Source of the DNA: Proteiniphilum acetatigenes DSM 18083
GTDB taxonomy: Bacteria > Bacteroidota > Bacteroidia > Bacteroidales > Dysgonomonadaceae
DNA length: 64,000 nt
NCBI RefSeq assembly: GCF_000380985.1
Contig: NZ_KB905697.1
Coordinates: 62,001 to 126,000 of the forward strand
Reading direction: 5' to 3'
The translations under genes were made by a program, and so were the position numbers. Within the stretch, counting starts at the first letter, position 1. Every line of letters begins with the position of its first letter. Shown here piece by piece: positions 51,552 through 61,357 of the stretch. The notes below the pieces were generated by a model, which saw only the letters and a program-made list of their open reading frames with translations, was not told where the DNA came from and ran no database searches.

Positions 51552-53303
51552 TCATCTCCAGGGAGCCGGCTGCACCAAATACGGGTTACCACTCTCATCT
51601 TCTCCCATGGTCTGTATTTGCCCTTCCGGTAATGGGAACATGGTCCTGGCACTACTCAGTGTGGAAGCCGTAGCAAATTTGGCTAGGAAATTCCTTTCAA
51701 ACTGAATATAATCAGCCAGCTCTTTACTCATATATTCTCCACCCCAACGAGCCAGATCAAACCAACGCTGCCCTTCCATTGCCAACTCCAGCTTACGTTC
51801 CATACGAACAGCCTTGATACAGGTTTCCTTATCGCTGAATGCCGCATGGGTTGAAGGATAGTTTTCAATCTTATAATTGGCAGCAGGTGCACCATCTATC
51901 TTAATGATATTCACCTCTAATGCAGCACGGGTACGTATCTGATTCACCAGATCCATTGCTGCTGCCAGTTCATTGTCATTGGCCAGACATTCAGCATACA
52001 ACAGTATCATATCCCGAAGGCTCAAATACTGAAGATTGATAGCTGATCCCGGTGCCCATCCGTCGTGCAAAGCTCCTCCGGCTAAACCCTCATCCTGTTC
52101 TTTTTTGGTGTACACATGTTTCTTGGGCAGAAAGTATCCGCCATTGGCCACATCCCGCACCCAGTTATTTTGGGGTAACCCCCAATCCTTGTATGGAATA
52201 CCGAAGCGTCCAACTGCGAAATCGAGACGGGGATCTACCGGAACATTATTGTTCACCGATATCGGGGCTTTTTCATCGCTCGATATATTTCTCACGGTTA
52301 CATAGGGTACGCTTCTGTATGAATTATCCAGCAACGGTAGTCCATCCGCTCCCACTTTAAAAGAGTTGGCCAGTTCGTTGGAAGGCTGGTAAAATCCACA
52401 ACAACCACCGGGCGATCCATCTCCTCCGTGAGGATAACAAAGCGACAATCCACTATTTGCATTATTATAATCGGATGAGAATTGTACTGCAAATATGGAC
52501 TCTCTTCCATTATCGCGATAACTTTCAAAGTTGGCACTCAGGTCATCTTCCAAAGCATATTTCAGCCCATTGGATGTCACCCCGTTATCTATCACATCTT
52601 TTAAAATAGGCTTGGCAGCTGCCAGGTCACCCTTATGCATTAAAATCTTCGCCTTCAATGCTTTGGCAGCCCAATGATTGGCCCGGCCAGGGCTATCCTG
52701 TGTGGCGGGCAGGTCACGAATGGCAATGTCAATATCTTCAATTACCTTGGGATAAATATCAATATCGTTATGCACCTTGGGATCATTGTCGGTAATGGTT
52801 TCATCTACCCAGGGGATATAAGGTCCAAAAACCTTGATTCCTTCAAAATAAAACAATGCCCGGAGAAAATATAATTCGCCATTCCTTGATTTCTGGAAAG
52901 CCTCGGGAAGTTCTTCCACCTCTGCCATTGTCTGTAGGGCAATATTCACCCGTTTTGCCCCTTTATATACCCACTGATATTTTTCATTAATATATCCGTT
53001 GGTAGGCAATGTACTATACATCTCCATTTCATTCAATACCGACTGGTCATTAGCATCAGATCCCTTATTGGCATCTCCACCGTACATTCCTCCGAATGTC
53101 CAGTTAAACGGGGTAGCACCCCATCCGTTTTCAGTCAGATTTGCATAGGCATTCACCGTTAAAAGGTCAATACCCGTCTGGTTTTTCAAAGCTTCATGAT
53201 TAATACTTCCCTGTGGATCTTTGTACAGAAAGTCTTCCCCACAAGAACCCAGTAAAACGATTACCGAAATAACCAGTATATATAATTTATTTTTGTACTT
53301 CAT
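51552..53303 (-). CDS. susD: RagB/SusD-family nutrient-binding outer-membrane lipoprotein
   Basis: This surface lipoprotein forms the lid over a SusC transporter and binds its ligand. The 583-residue protein has a lipobox LLGSC (Cys21) followed by acidic GEDF, which fits surface export. The SusD helical TPR scaffold includes SRNGELYFLRALFYFEGIKVFGPYIPW and MRDMILLYAECLANDNELAAAMDLVNQIRTRA, and the C-terminal ERKLELAMEGQRWFDLARWG is the RagB/SusD hallmark (all read in parts). It starts 20 bases after susC. The ligand cannot be read from sequence; no glycoside hydrolase or other degradative enzyme is in the operon. Confidence 0.93.
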   Translation of the reverse strand: MKYKNKLYILVISVIVLLGSCGEDFLYKDPQGSINHEALKNQTGIDLLTVNAYANLTENGWGATPFNWTFGGMYGGDANKGSDANDQSVLNEMEMYSTLPTNGYINEKYQWVYKGAKRVNIALQTMAEVEELPEAFQKSRNGELYFLRALFYFEGIKVFGPYIPWVDETITDNDPKVHNDIDIYPKVIEDIDIAIRDLPATQDSPGRANHWAAKALKAKILMHKGDLAAAKPILKDVIDNGVTSNGLKYALEDDLSANFESYRDNGRESIFAVQFSSDYNNANSGLSLCYPHGGDGSPGGCCGFYQPSNELANSFKVGADGLPLLDNSYRSVPYVTVRNISSDEKAPISVNNNVPVDPRLDFAVGRFGIPYKDWGLPQNNWVRDVANGGYFLPKKHVYTKKEQDEGLAGGALHDGWAPGSAINLQYLSLRDMILLYAECLANDNELAAAMDLVNQIRTRAALEVNIIKIDGAPAANYKIENYPSTHAAFSDKETCIKAVRMERKLELAMEGQRWFDLARWGGEYMSKELADYIQFERNFLAKFATASTLSSARTMFPLPEGQIQTMGEDESGNPYLVQPAPWR

Positions 53304-53323
53304 TGCTCTGTAATTTAATGTGA

Positions 53324-56300
53324 TTAAAATTCAAAATTAACACCAAAGAGGAACCTCATGGTCGTAGGCCATCCACCGGCATCAAGTCCTCTACGGAGGT
53401 CCGAACCACTACCTGTTCCCGTTTCCATATTAGTGATCTCGGGATCCAGACCGCTGTATTTGGTGAATGTAAGCAGATTTTCCGCCTGAATATACAACCG
53501 AAGGTTGGAAATGGTTGCTTTCTCCAGTAAAAGTTTCGGGAAAGTATATCCCAGTACGAGATTTTTCAATTTAAGGAATGAACCGTCTTCCACATAATAA
53601 GATGAAGCAACGGCGCCACCCCAGTTATCTTTAGAGTCAAGCACCGGCAGTTTAGCTTTGGAATTGTCCGCTCCTTCTCGCCAGGAATAATCCCTCATCG
53701 TGGTCGAACGATTTCCTCCGAACAACGGGAAATCGGTAAAATATTTGGTATTATTGAACAGATCATTCCCAATGGTAGAATACCAGAACATGGTAAAATC
53801 CCAGTTTTTATAGGTCAATGAAGCATTCAGGCCGGCTACCAGGTCCGGATGCGGGTTTCCGATTACCGTACGGTCGTACGAATTGATCACTCCGTCAGGT
53901 ACGCCATCGGGGCCGCTTACATCTTCAAACTTAAATTTACCGACATAGGACCCGGGATTACCGGTTATACTGGCTTTGTCCGTTCCGTATGGTACCGGCG
54001 AATTCAATACATCATCCTCGTTTTCATAAAAACCAATGATATTGTAACCAAAAAATTCAGAGATTGCACGCCCTTTAATAGTTCTGGTTGCAGAAGTGGA
54101 AAGACGGAATCCATCTCCATATAATGCATAATCATCAGCATCGGACAACTTCAGTACTTTATTCTTATAGGTGGAAAGGTTTAATCCGAGATCCCAGGCC
54201 AGATCGCCGGCTCTATCACGGTAGTTGAAACTGAAATCGAACCCTCTGTTCTGCATATCCCCATAATTGATATAGGGTCGTCCGATCTCCGTATTGGCTA
54301 ATGCCGAGTAAGCAGCCTGGATCAACATATCCGATGTAATCTTATTATAAAATTCGAATGTGGAGGAAAACCGCCCTCTTCCGAAAGTAGCATCCACACC
54401 GATATTGGTCATCTTGGTTGCCTCCCATCGGGTGTCTTCATTTCCATAAGTAGCCAATCTGTATCCCAGATTCGACCCGGTATTCGCACCACCCAAATCG
54501 TAGTTCGTATTCTCGGGAGTTGTACCAAAAAGCATCGCGTAATTAGTCGCACGGGGTATTTCGGCATTACCGGTATGACCGTAACCAACACGCAATTTCA
54601 GGTCATCCAACCAGCTTCTAGTATTTTCCATAAATTCCTCTTCCGATACACGCCAACCGGCAGACATGGAAGGAAATGTTCCATAACGGTTCTTTTTTGA
54701 GAAACGTGATACACCGTCACGACGAACGATCCCGGTGAACAGGTATTTATCTGCAAAAGCATAATCAGCACGTCCAAAAACACCAAATAGGGCGAATTCC
54801 CCATTGTACCAGGAGTTATTGGTCCGTTGATTGTCGTTTTCACCCATTGCCAGCACCCATGTATTGGGATTGTCTTCATACAGATAATTATAACGGCGCG
54901 CTTCCATACCCCTTCCCAATCCGTCACGAATGGCTTCCGTTCCCAGCACCACGTTCAACGAATGGACATCCTCCAATACCTTGTTATAGGTAAGGGTATT
55001 GGTCCAGACCCACCGGAAATTGAAAGAAGCTGCCTCCTGAAAATGGTTGTTACCGGGACTTTCAGAGAATTCAAGATTTTTCTTACTGATATAATAACTG
55101 TAAGCATTGGTATAATCCAATCCGAAACTGGTGCGGAACATCAGTTCTTTCATCAAATCGATTTCCGACCATATATTTCCGAAGATACGTGAATTACTCC
55201 AGTAATTATCCTTATTCCTCTCCTGTATCGCTACAGGATTCTGCCAGTTACCCGTACCGGTGATCTTCGAACCACCCCAGTTACCGAAAGTATCTTTTAC
55301 CGGAACCCAGGGCGAGGCACGATATACCCATGAATACGGGGTGCTTTCGGATGAATTGCTGGTCAGTCCCTGATCTTTCGTCCATGTATATTGCAGGTTT
55401 TCACCTACGCGTAACCACGGCCGCACATCGAAAGATGTATTGAGACGGGTTTGATAACGTGTATAATAAGAATGAATAACCGTCCCTTTCTGATCGAAAT
55501 AATTCAATCCCATCAGATATCGACCTTTTGCTCCTCCACCAGAGAGCGTCAACTGATGATTTTGCATTGGTGCTACCCGGTCCACAGCATCCCACCAGTC
55601 GGTATCTGAGAACGGAACAATCTGGTTATCGGGGAAATTATAATTATTGATATTGATGTTCTGGCTTCCCTGGGCACCTGTTGTAGTCAAGTAATTCGGA
55701 ATTTTTGGTTGAGCCCCTGAACCAAACTGGGCATGCTCGGGAACACCTGTCTCACCGCGCAGGTCAAACGAATTTTGTTGCGATTCCCACTCTATAGCTA
55801 ACCTATCCATGGAATTCAGCAGGTCATACCTTTTCCCTGTCTTTTGCACACCATAATAGGCGTCGTAGGTAAGTTTCGGCTGTCCCGATCCGGTTCCTCT
55901 TTTCGTGGTGATCAGGATCACACCGTTCGCGGCCTGTGCACCGTAAATAGCTGCCGAAGAAGCATCTTTCAACACCTGCATGCTCTCTATATCATTCGGA
56001 TTCAGACTGCTCAGATTCTGATTACGGGTAGAAACTCCATCAATCACATACAGCGGCCCGTTATCATTTACCGTATTAATTCCACGGATACGTACCATAG
56101 TAGCCGAACCGGGAGAACCGGTCTGTCCGATATATACCCCCGGCGTTTTACCCTGCAACTGTTGCGCAGCCGAAGCGCCGGAGGAAGCGAGAAGTTCTTT
56201 CGTATCCACAACCGCTACCGAACCGGTGATATCTCTCTTGGCCTGCGTTCCATAACCGACCACTACAATTTCCTGAAGACTCTCCATATCTTCTACCATC

Positions 56301-56593
56301 ACTACGGTGATGGAGCGGTTACTCCCTACAAGCACTTCTTCCGTAATATAACCCACATAGGTAAAGACCAATTCCGAATTTTGGGAAGCCACATTCAATG
56401 TGAAATTCCCTTCGGAATCGGTAACCGTGCCGTTCAGGGTTCCCTTTTCGACGACATTCACCCCGATCATCGGAGTGCCGCCGACATCAGTAACCGTACC
56501 CTGAATACGTGTTTGCGCAAACATTCCCAGGGATATTATCCACACAGATGCGAATAACCACCCTCTCATTAGATTTAACATTCTTTGTTTCAT
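53324..56593 (-). CDS. susC: SusC/RagA-family TonB-dependent transporter
   Basis: The 1089-residue outer-membrane transporter has a signal peptide (ISLGMFAQ) and a carboxypeptidase-like domain (IQGTVTDVGGTPMIGVNVVEKG...). A TonB box region (LQEIVVVGYGTQAKRDITGSV) and a plug with VRIRGINTVNDNGPLYVIDG and ASSAAIYGAQAANGVILITTK follow. The 22-strand barrel ends in TMRFLFGVNFEF. With SusD it takes up oligomers using TonB energy. No HTCS, ECF sigma or anti-sigma gene is next to it, so regulation is unclear; the long upstream region may matter. Confidence 0.95.
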   Translation of the reverse strand: MKQRMLNLMRGWLFASVWIISLGMFAQTRIQGTVTDVGGTPMIGVNVVEKGTLNGTVTDSEGNFTLNVASQNSELVFTYVGYITEEVLVGSNRSITVVMVEDMESLQEIVVVGYGTQAKRDITGSVAVVDTKELLASSGASAAQQLQGKTPGVYIGQTGSPGSATMVRIRGINTVNDNGPLYVIDGVSTRNQNLSSLNPNDIESMQVLKDASSAAIYGAQAANGVILITTKRGTGSGQPKLTYDAYYGVQKTGKRYDLLNSMDRLAIEWESQQNSFDLRGETGVPEHAQFGSGAQPKIPNYLTTTGAQGSQNININNYNFPDNQIVPFSDTDWWDAVDRVAPMQNHQLTLSGGGAKGRYLMGLNYFDQKGTVIHSYYTRYQTRLNTSFDVRPWLRVGENLQYTWTKDQGLTSNSSESTPYSWVYRASPWVPVKDTFGNWGGSKITGTGNWQNPVAIQERNKDNYWSNSRIFGNIWSEIDLMKELMFRTSFGLDYTNAYSYYISKKNLEFSESPGNNHFQEAASFNFRWVWTNTLTYNKVLEDVHSLNVVLGTEAIRDGLGRGMEARRYNYLYEDNPNTWVLAMGENDNQRTNNSWYNGEFALFGVFGRADYAFADKYLFTGIVRRDGVSRFSKKNRYGTFPSMSAGWRVSEEEFMENTRSWLDDLKLRVGYGHTGNAEIPRATNYAMLFGTTPENTNYDLGGANTGSNLGYRLATYGNEDTRWEATKMTNIGVDATFGRGRFSSTFEFYNKITSDMLIQAAYSALANTEIGRPYINYGDMQNRGFDFSFNYRDRAGDLAWDLGLNLSTYKNKVLKLSDADDYALYGDGFRLSTSATRTIKGRAISEFFGYNIIGFYENEDDVLNSPVPYGTDKASITGNPGSYVGKFKFEDVSGPDGVPDGVINSYDRTVIGNPHPDLVAGLNASLTYKNWDFTMFWYSTIGNDLFNNTKYFTDFPLFGGNRSTTMRDYSWREGADNSKAKLPVLDSKDNWGGAVASSYYVEDGSFLKLKNLVLGYTFPKLLLEKATISNLRLYIQAENLLTFTKYSGLDPEITNMETGTGSGSDLRRGLDAGGWPTTMRFLFGVNFEF

Positions 56594-57279
56594 ACTTTCA
56601 TGTTGTTTGAATTAATAATTAAAAATGTGTATTTGATTAGGTACCAGGCAAAATAGTTTTGCCTCAATATTCATTCCGCTGATATTGAATGCTTTCATTC
56701 TATTAATTCTCCCTTCTCCACAAAACCGGACAATACATCAAGATTACCTGTGGAACAGAGGATAAATCAGCCAGTCAGCTTTAAGTTGGTTTATTGATAA
56801 ACAAGAGTATCAAATGGTTTTTAAGCATAATTTAAAAAATTAGATAAGTGAATAACAGTATTACAAAACCTGTTCCGAACAGTTTTTCGAAACAGACAGC
56901 AGATAAGCAGAGACATGACAAACACCTGCCGTATTCCTTTGAATCACGGCAATATGATATTATCCGGAACATCCAATAAATGTCCCGAAATATTTTACGG
57001 AGCCTGATGAAAATAGAACAATCCTCTTTTTTTCGGGGAATATGCGAATGGTATCTATAACGGATAACAAGCCGGAAATGAAATAACCTGGCTCTCGCCG
57101 TCTCGAAGTAAGGATTTGTTGATTTTAAACGATAAGGGAAGGATTTAAAAATCTCTTCAAATTGGTTAAATAGTGTAAAATACCCCCCCCGTCCGTTAAT
57201 ATTCGTTAACATACAGAAAACGAAAGGATAAGAGGCTGATATTTTCACGCTATAAGTCATTTTGTTTTACCTTTTGGTA
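56594..57279 (-). other. Long 5' leader region of susCD
   Basis: About 690 bases separate the nearest good minus-strand promoter box (57280-57287) from susC. It contains a perfect inverted repeat GGCAAAA-TAG-TTTTGCC (56647-56663), a second hairpin GGAACAT...ATGTCCC (56968-56988, one G-U pair) and a run of eight C (57183-57190). A 142-codon frame at 56832-57260 has an unlikely composition (Arg, Tyr, Phe and Cys rich, no domain), and I do not call it a gene. Confidence 0.5.
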
Positions 57280-57287
57280 CAAATTTA
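57280..57287 (-). promoter_or_regulatory. Promoter -7 box upstream of susCD
   Basis: TAAATTTG on the minus strand fits the -7 consensus. A TTTG occurs upstream only at a short spacing (15 bases). From 57288 to 57728 no gene is seen, only very AT-rich sequence. Confidence 0.4.
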
Positions 57288-57728
57288 CATTTTTAATTAA
57301 AACAAAAATAAATATATTAATCAATTTATGCAAATAAAAAATGCATTAATTTTTAATCAAGGTTCTTATTTCTAAAAATAAAAAATACAACCCCTATATA
57401 TAATATTAATATTCAATAATATAAAAGAAAGGATTTATTTCGAATAATAATTGCATACTTCTTCCATTTTAATCACCGTCTCTTTGCCTTGCACAAAATT
57501 TAACACTATATCGTTAATAAGAACAAAAAGAGTTTCACCTCATTTATATAACAACATACCTTACCTTCAACCTTTTTGTTTTTCTATTGAATAACACTCC
57601 TCTGAATCAAGAGTAAAACATCAAGGGTCAGGAATAAAGGTTGTTTTAGAGCCGGGATTTCTCAGCTAAAATCAATCTATAGTTCTCCAAATTCACAGAA
57701 ATGTAACGGATTTGTGGATTTAATAATG

Positions 57729-57736
57729 TATATTTG
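57729..57736 (+). promoter_or_regulatory. Promoter -7 box for the GDPD gene
   Basis: TATATTTG lies 29 bases before the ATG. A TTTG upstream is at a short spacing of 14 bases. Confidence 0.5.
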
Positions 57737-57765
57737 TTTTAATAATATTACAAACAATTACCAGT

Positions 57766-58542
57766 ATGGACAAAAGAATTTATCTAAGTCTCTTATTTAT
57801 CTTATTTATTGCCGTTTATGGCTGGTCACAAACTGAGATCATCGCCCACCGTGGTTACTGGAAGACCGACGGTTCGGCACAGAACTCCATTGCAGCCCTG
57901 ATGAAAGCCGATTCCATCCATGTATATGGCTCTGAGGTAGATATATGGCTCTCTTCTGATGGTATTCCGGTGGTAAATCACGATGCTGATGTCACTCTGG
58001 AGGGAAAGAAGCTGATTGTACAGGACACACCGGCCGCTACGCTCAGAAAGGTAAAACTTGCCAACGGAGAACCACTCCCGACAATGGAAGAGTACCTGAA
58101 TGCTTTCTCCCAATGCAAGCACACCAAACTGATCATTGAGTTCAAAACGCACAGATCAAAAGAGATGGAGGATGATCTGGCGAAGAAAGTGATCGATATG
58201 ATACATGAACGCGGACTGCAGGATAGAGTGGAATATATTTCTTTCGGAATTAATTTTGTACAGCAGGTCAGAAAACTCGATCCGGACGCACCGGTCTATT
58301 ATCTCAATGGCGATTTGTCACCACGTGTGCTTGCTAAAATGGGGTTGAGCGGATTCGACTATCACTTCAACGTGTTGTATCAAAAACCAGAATGGGTGAA
58401 GGAAGCACACGCGTTGGGGCAAAAAGTAAATGTATGGACGGTGAACAAACCAGAAGATATCCAAAAGATCATTGACCTGAAAGTAGATTATATTACCACC
58501 GATGAACCTTTGCTGGTAAAAGAGATACTACAGGCACAATGA
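57766..58542 (+). CDS. Secreted glycerophosphodiester phosphodiesterase family protein
   Basis: The GDPD-family TIM-barrel enzyme hydrolyses glycerophosphodiesters to glycerol 3-phosphate and an alcohol. The 258-residue protein has a signal peptide (FIAVYGWSQ) and all key residues: His28-Arg29 in AHRGYW, Glu57 and Asp59 in GSEVDIW, and His72 in VVNHDADV. NVWTVNKPEDIQKIIDLKVDYITTDEP (in parts) is the C-terminal signature. It is divergent from susCD across 1.17 kb and is followed after 30 bases by hemW. Confidence 0.9.
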   Translation: MDKRIYLSLLFILFIAVYGWSQTEIIAHRGYWKTDGSAQNSIAALMKADSIHVYGSEVDIWLSSDGIPVVNHDADVTLEGKKLIVQDTPAATLRKVKLANGEPLPTMEEYLNAFSQCKHTKLIIEFKTHRSKEMEDDLAKKVIDMIHERGLQDRVEYISFGINFVQQVRKLDPDAPVYYLNGDLSPRVLAKMGLSGFDYHFNVLYQKPEWVKEAHALGQKVNVWTVNKPEDIQKIIDLKVDYITTDEPLLVKEILQAQ

Positions 58543-58572
58543 TTTTGAAACGGACTGCAAAAGAGTAAAAAA

Positions 58573-59700
58573 GTGGCGGGCATATATATCCATATTCCTT
58601 TTTGTAAAACCCGGTGTACTTACTGTGATTTTTACACCGGTACCAACGAAACGCAGATGGATGCTTTCGTCGATGCACTCTGTGCCGAAGCCAGGATAAG
58701 AAAAGATGAGATTCCGGAACAGGTGAAGACCGTTTACTTTGGCGGTGGAACCCCTTCACGACTCCGGCAGGAACATTTCGACAAGATATTCGATGCACTA
58801 CAGCACCATTATTTCATTGCCCCGGAGGTGGAGATCACGGTGGAAGCAAACCCCGACGATCTTTCGGAGGCGTATGTGGAGATGCTCTCCCAATTACCTG
58901 TCAACCGCCTCAGCATCGGCATACAGAGTTTTGACGACGAAGAGTTGAAATTCCTGAGTCGGCGGCATTCAGCACAGCAGGCCATCGACACCGTGAAGAG
59001 ATGCCAGCAACATGGTTTCGGGAATATAAGCATCGACCTGATGTATGGATTACCGCAACAGACAGAGGAGATTTGGCAGTATAATCTGGCACAGGCCATT
59101 GCCCTCGATATCCCTCATATCTCCTCCTACCATCTTATCTATGAAGAGAAAACAAAAATGTACAGGCTTTTACAAGCCGGCAGAATAAAACCGATAGGTG
59201 AAGAGGTCAGCACCACCATGTTCACTATGCTGATTGACCAGCTCACCTCGCATGGATATATCCACTATGAAATTTCAGCATTTGGGAAAGAGGGTTACTT
59301 TTCACGACATAACAGTTCTTATTGGAAGAACGAGAAATACCTCGGTTTAGGGCCGGCAGCCCATTCGTTCGATGGTGACAACCGTTCCTTGAATGTGCCG
59401 TCACTTATCCGGTATATCAGAGGTATAGAATCGGGCATATTGAACCGTGAAACAGAATATCTGAGCCTCAGTGAAAAATATAATGAAACCGTGCTTACTG
59501 GTCTGCGTACTATGTGGGGACTCGATCTTAGGGAACTTATAACCCGCTTTGGTGATGAATTTTACCGCTACTGCTTACAAAATGCACGAAAGTACCTTGA
59601 CAGGAATCTGCTCAAAACCGAAGACGACAGGTTGAAACTGACCCGCGACGGTATCTTTATATCTGACGGTATTATGAGCGACCTGATGTGGGTCGGTTAA
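58573..59700 (+). CDS. hemW: Radical SAM heme chaperone HemW
   Basis: HemW is a radical SAM protein related to oxygen-independent coproporphyrinogen oxidase and is thought to deliver heme. The 375-residue protein starts at GTG (MAGIYIHIPFC). It has the cluster motif Cys11-x3-Cys15-x2-Cys18, FGGGTPSRL, the RLSIGIQSFDDEELKFLSRRHS region and the C-terminal HemW domain (YNETVLTGLRTMWGLDL). The length matches HemW and is shorter than HemN. It sits 30 bases after the GDPD gene and is probably cotranscribed. It converges on the TolC gene with four bases between stops. Confidence 0.92.
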   Translation: MAGIYIHIPFCKTRCTYCDFYTGTNETQMDAFVDALCAEARIRKDEIPEQVKTVYFGGGTPSRLRQEHFDKIFDALQHHYFIAPEVEITVEANPDDLSEAYVEMLSQLPVNRLSIGIQSFDDEELKFLSRRHSAQQAIDTVKRCQQHGFGNISIDLMYGLPQQTEEIWQYNLAQAIALDIPHISSYHLIYEEKTKMYRLLQAGRIKPIGEEVSTTMFTMLIDQLTSHGYIHYEISAFGKEGYFSRHNSSYWKNEKYLGLGPAAHSFDGDNRSLNVPSLIRYIRGIESGILNRETEYLSLSEKYNETVLTGLRTMWGLDLRELITRFGDEFYRYCLQNARKYLDRNLLKTEDDRLKLTRDGIFISDGIMSDLMWVG

Positions 59701-59704
59701 GTGA

Positions 59705-61189
59705 TTACTCTACTTCCAACTGATTCTGGAAATCATAAAAGGTTTTCCTCATCAGATCAGCCAATGACAGTTGATAATTGATATACGCTCTCAGGTGGGA
59801 TGTATAAGCATTGTTCAGACGATTCCTCTCCAACGCCAACCCCTGACTGTCAATGTCCCCGTCAGAAAACCGCTGGCGTGTTATCTCAAAACTTTTTTCG
59901 GCAACCACCACATTTTTTTCCAGCACCTGCAATCTTTTTAAATTGCTGTTGATGCTGGCAATAAGATTTTTCACTTCGGTCTCTATTTCCCTTTCAACCT
60001 CTTCTTTCCGATAATTGTATTGTTTTAACCGAGATTCGGAAGCTCTTACCAAAGCCTTGTTTTCTCCCCAATCGAGGATGGGTATTGTAATGGTCAACCC
60101 CACACCATAACTGGAATTTCTATCTATCAGGTTTCTGTATGAATTTCTAATGGAAGGGAAAAGACCAATATCGGTTTGCTGATCTATACCGGCCCTTTCA
60201 AAATAAGCGTCGATACTCCCTCTGATCATTCCGTTTGATTTCTGCTGCTTTATGTTCAACTTCTGCAATTCTATCTGTATCTCCTGCTCTCTGACCTCCA
60301 ACCTGTTTTTGAGTGCCATCTCAATAGCCTTCTCAGGATCGACTATTATAATCTGATAGTTTAACTCGTTGTTCAATGTCACGCTATCATCCAAATTCAA
60401 CCCTAACAATTCTTTGAAGGAGTTTTTGGCAGACACTTCATTTAAAACCGCAATATCGTGATTATTTTGCGCTTCGGCCAAATCGACCTCCATCTGTAAA
60501 GCATCTACTTCACGTATCAATCCGGCAGCATATTTATTCTGCGATATTTCATGTGCATCCATTTGCCTTTCCAGGTCGAGATGGGCGATCTCCGTACTTC
60601 TTTGGAGCGACAATAAATTATAATATGCGCTACTTACCTGATATACAAGATTCAATTCTTCCCTTTTATACTGTTTGCTGGAGCGTTCGTAATCAAGTTC
60701 CGCTCTTTTAAGTGTCGACCGGATATTATTGTATGCATAAAAAGAATGGAGCGGCTGACTAAATCCAATACGGGAACGCAGACGGGAAGAACGGAAATTG
60801 CTATTTAAATTTTCTCCACTTGATAACATATTCTGAATAAATATATTACCATCTGTCGGCAAAGGCTGGTTGATAGTCAATATGGTGGAATAACCCAGCT
60901 CTTTCACAGGATAATAAAAGGTAATACCCGTGGTATCTTTCCAGCTTTCAATAGTTTCAGTGTATTGAGGAGCTCCAATGGTCATATCAATATGCGTCTT
61001 CAACCGGCTGGTAGCGGACTTCAAATTATATTCGGCAATTTTAAGGTCTTCTCCTAATTTCAACATACTGTAACTTTTGCTCTTAGCTATCTCGATACTT
61101 TCTTCCAAAGTAAGGGTATGCACCGACTGACTATGCAATAACAGTGAAGAGACACATAAATATGTACAGATTAAAAACAATTTTTTCAT
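59705..61189 (-). CDS. TolC-family outer-membrane efflux protein
   Basis: The 494-residue protein has a signal peptide (SSLLLHSQS) and two repeats of long coiled-coil helices characteristic of the outer-membrane efflux family. These include LEESIEIAKSKSYSMLKLGEDLKIAEYNLKSA and SESRLKQYNYRKEEVEREIETEVKNLIASI (read in parts), with LQMEVDLAEAQNNHDIAVLNE between them. It forms the outer channel of a tripartite pump. It is the last gene of the HlyD-permease-ATPase-TolC set, 168 bases beyond the ATPase. Confidence 0.9.
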   Translation of the reverse strand: MKKLFLICTYLCVSSLLLHSQSVHTLTLEESIEIAKSKSYSMLKLGEDLKIAEYNLKSATSRLKTHIDMTIGAPQYTETIESWKDTTGITFYYPVKELGYSTILTINQPLPTDGNIFIQNMLSSGENLNSNFRSSRLRSRIGFSQPLHSFYAYNNIRSTLKRAELDYERSSKQYKREELNLVYQVSSAYYNLLSLQRSTEIAHLDLERQMDAHEISQNKYAAGLIREVDALQMEVDLAEAQNNHDIAVLNEVSAKNSFKELLGLNLDDSVTLNNELNYQIIIVDPEKAIEMALKNRLEVREQEIQIELQKLNIKQQKSNGMIRGSIDAYFERAGIDQQTDIGLFPSIRNSYRNLIDRNSSYGVGLTITIPILDWGENKALVRASESRLKQYNYRKEEVEREIETEVKNLIASINSNLKRLQVLEKNVVVAEKSFEITRQRFSDGDIDSQGLALERNRLNNAYTSHLRAYINYQLSLADLMRKTFYDFQNQLEVE

Positions 61190-61320
61190 AAGATTCTATT
61201 GATTTGGGAATTAATAAAAAGTGAAAAGTGAAAAACTAAAAGTGAAAAGTAAATATTAGAACCAAGAGTCAAGGACCAAAAATCAAGACTTTTAAATTTC
61301 TTTACTTCTTCACTTCCCAA

Positions 61321-61356
61321 TTCTAATTTCTTAATTCTAATTTCTTAATTCTAATT
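61321..61356. repeat. Tandem 14-bp TTCTAATTTCTTAA repeat
   Basis: Two exact 14-base units and a partial third lie between the ABC ATPase and the TolC gene, next to AAAAGTGAAAAGTGAAAA-like simple repeats at 61220-61250. The period equals that of the array at 14.8 kb but the sequence differs. Confidence 0.8.
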
Positions 61357-61357
61357 A

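Noticed and set aside
56832-57260. A 142-codon minus-strand frame preceded by a TAAATTTG box
   Set aside because: Composition is unlike a real protein (many Arg, Tyr, Phe and Cys), there is no recognisable domain, and it crosses the C8 tract. It is treated as susC leader.
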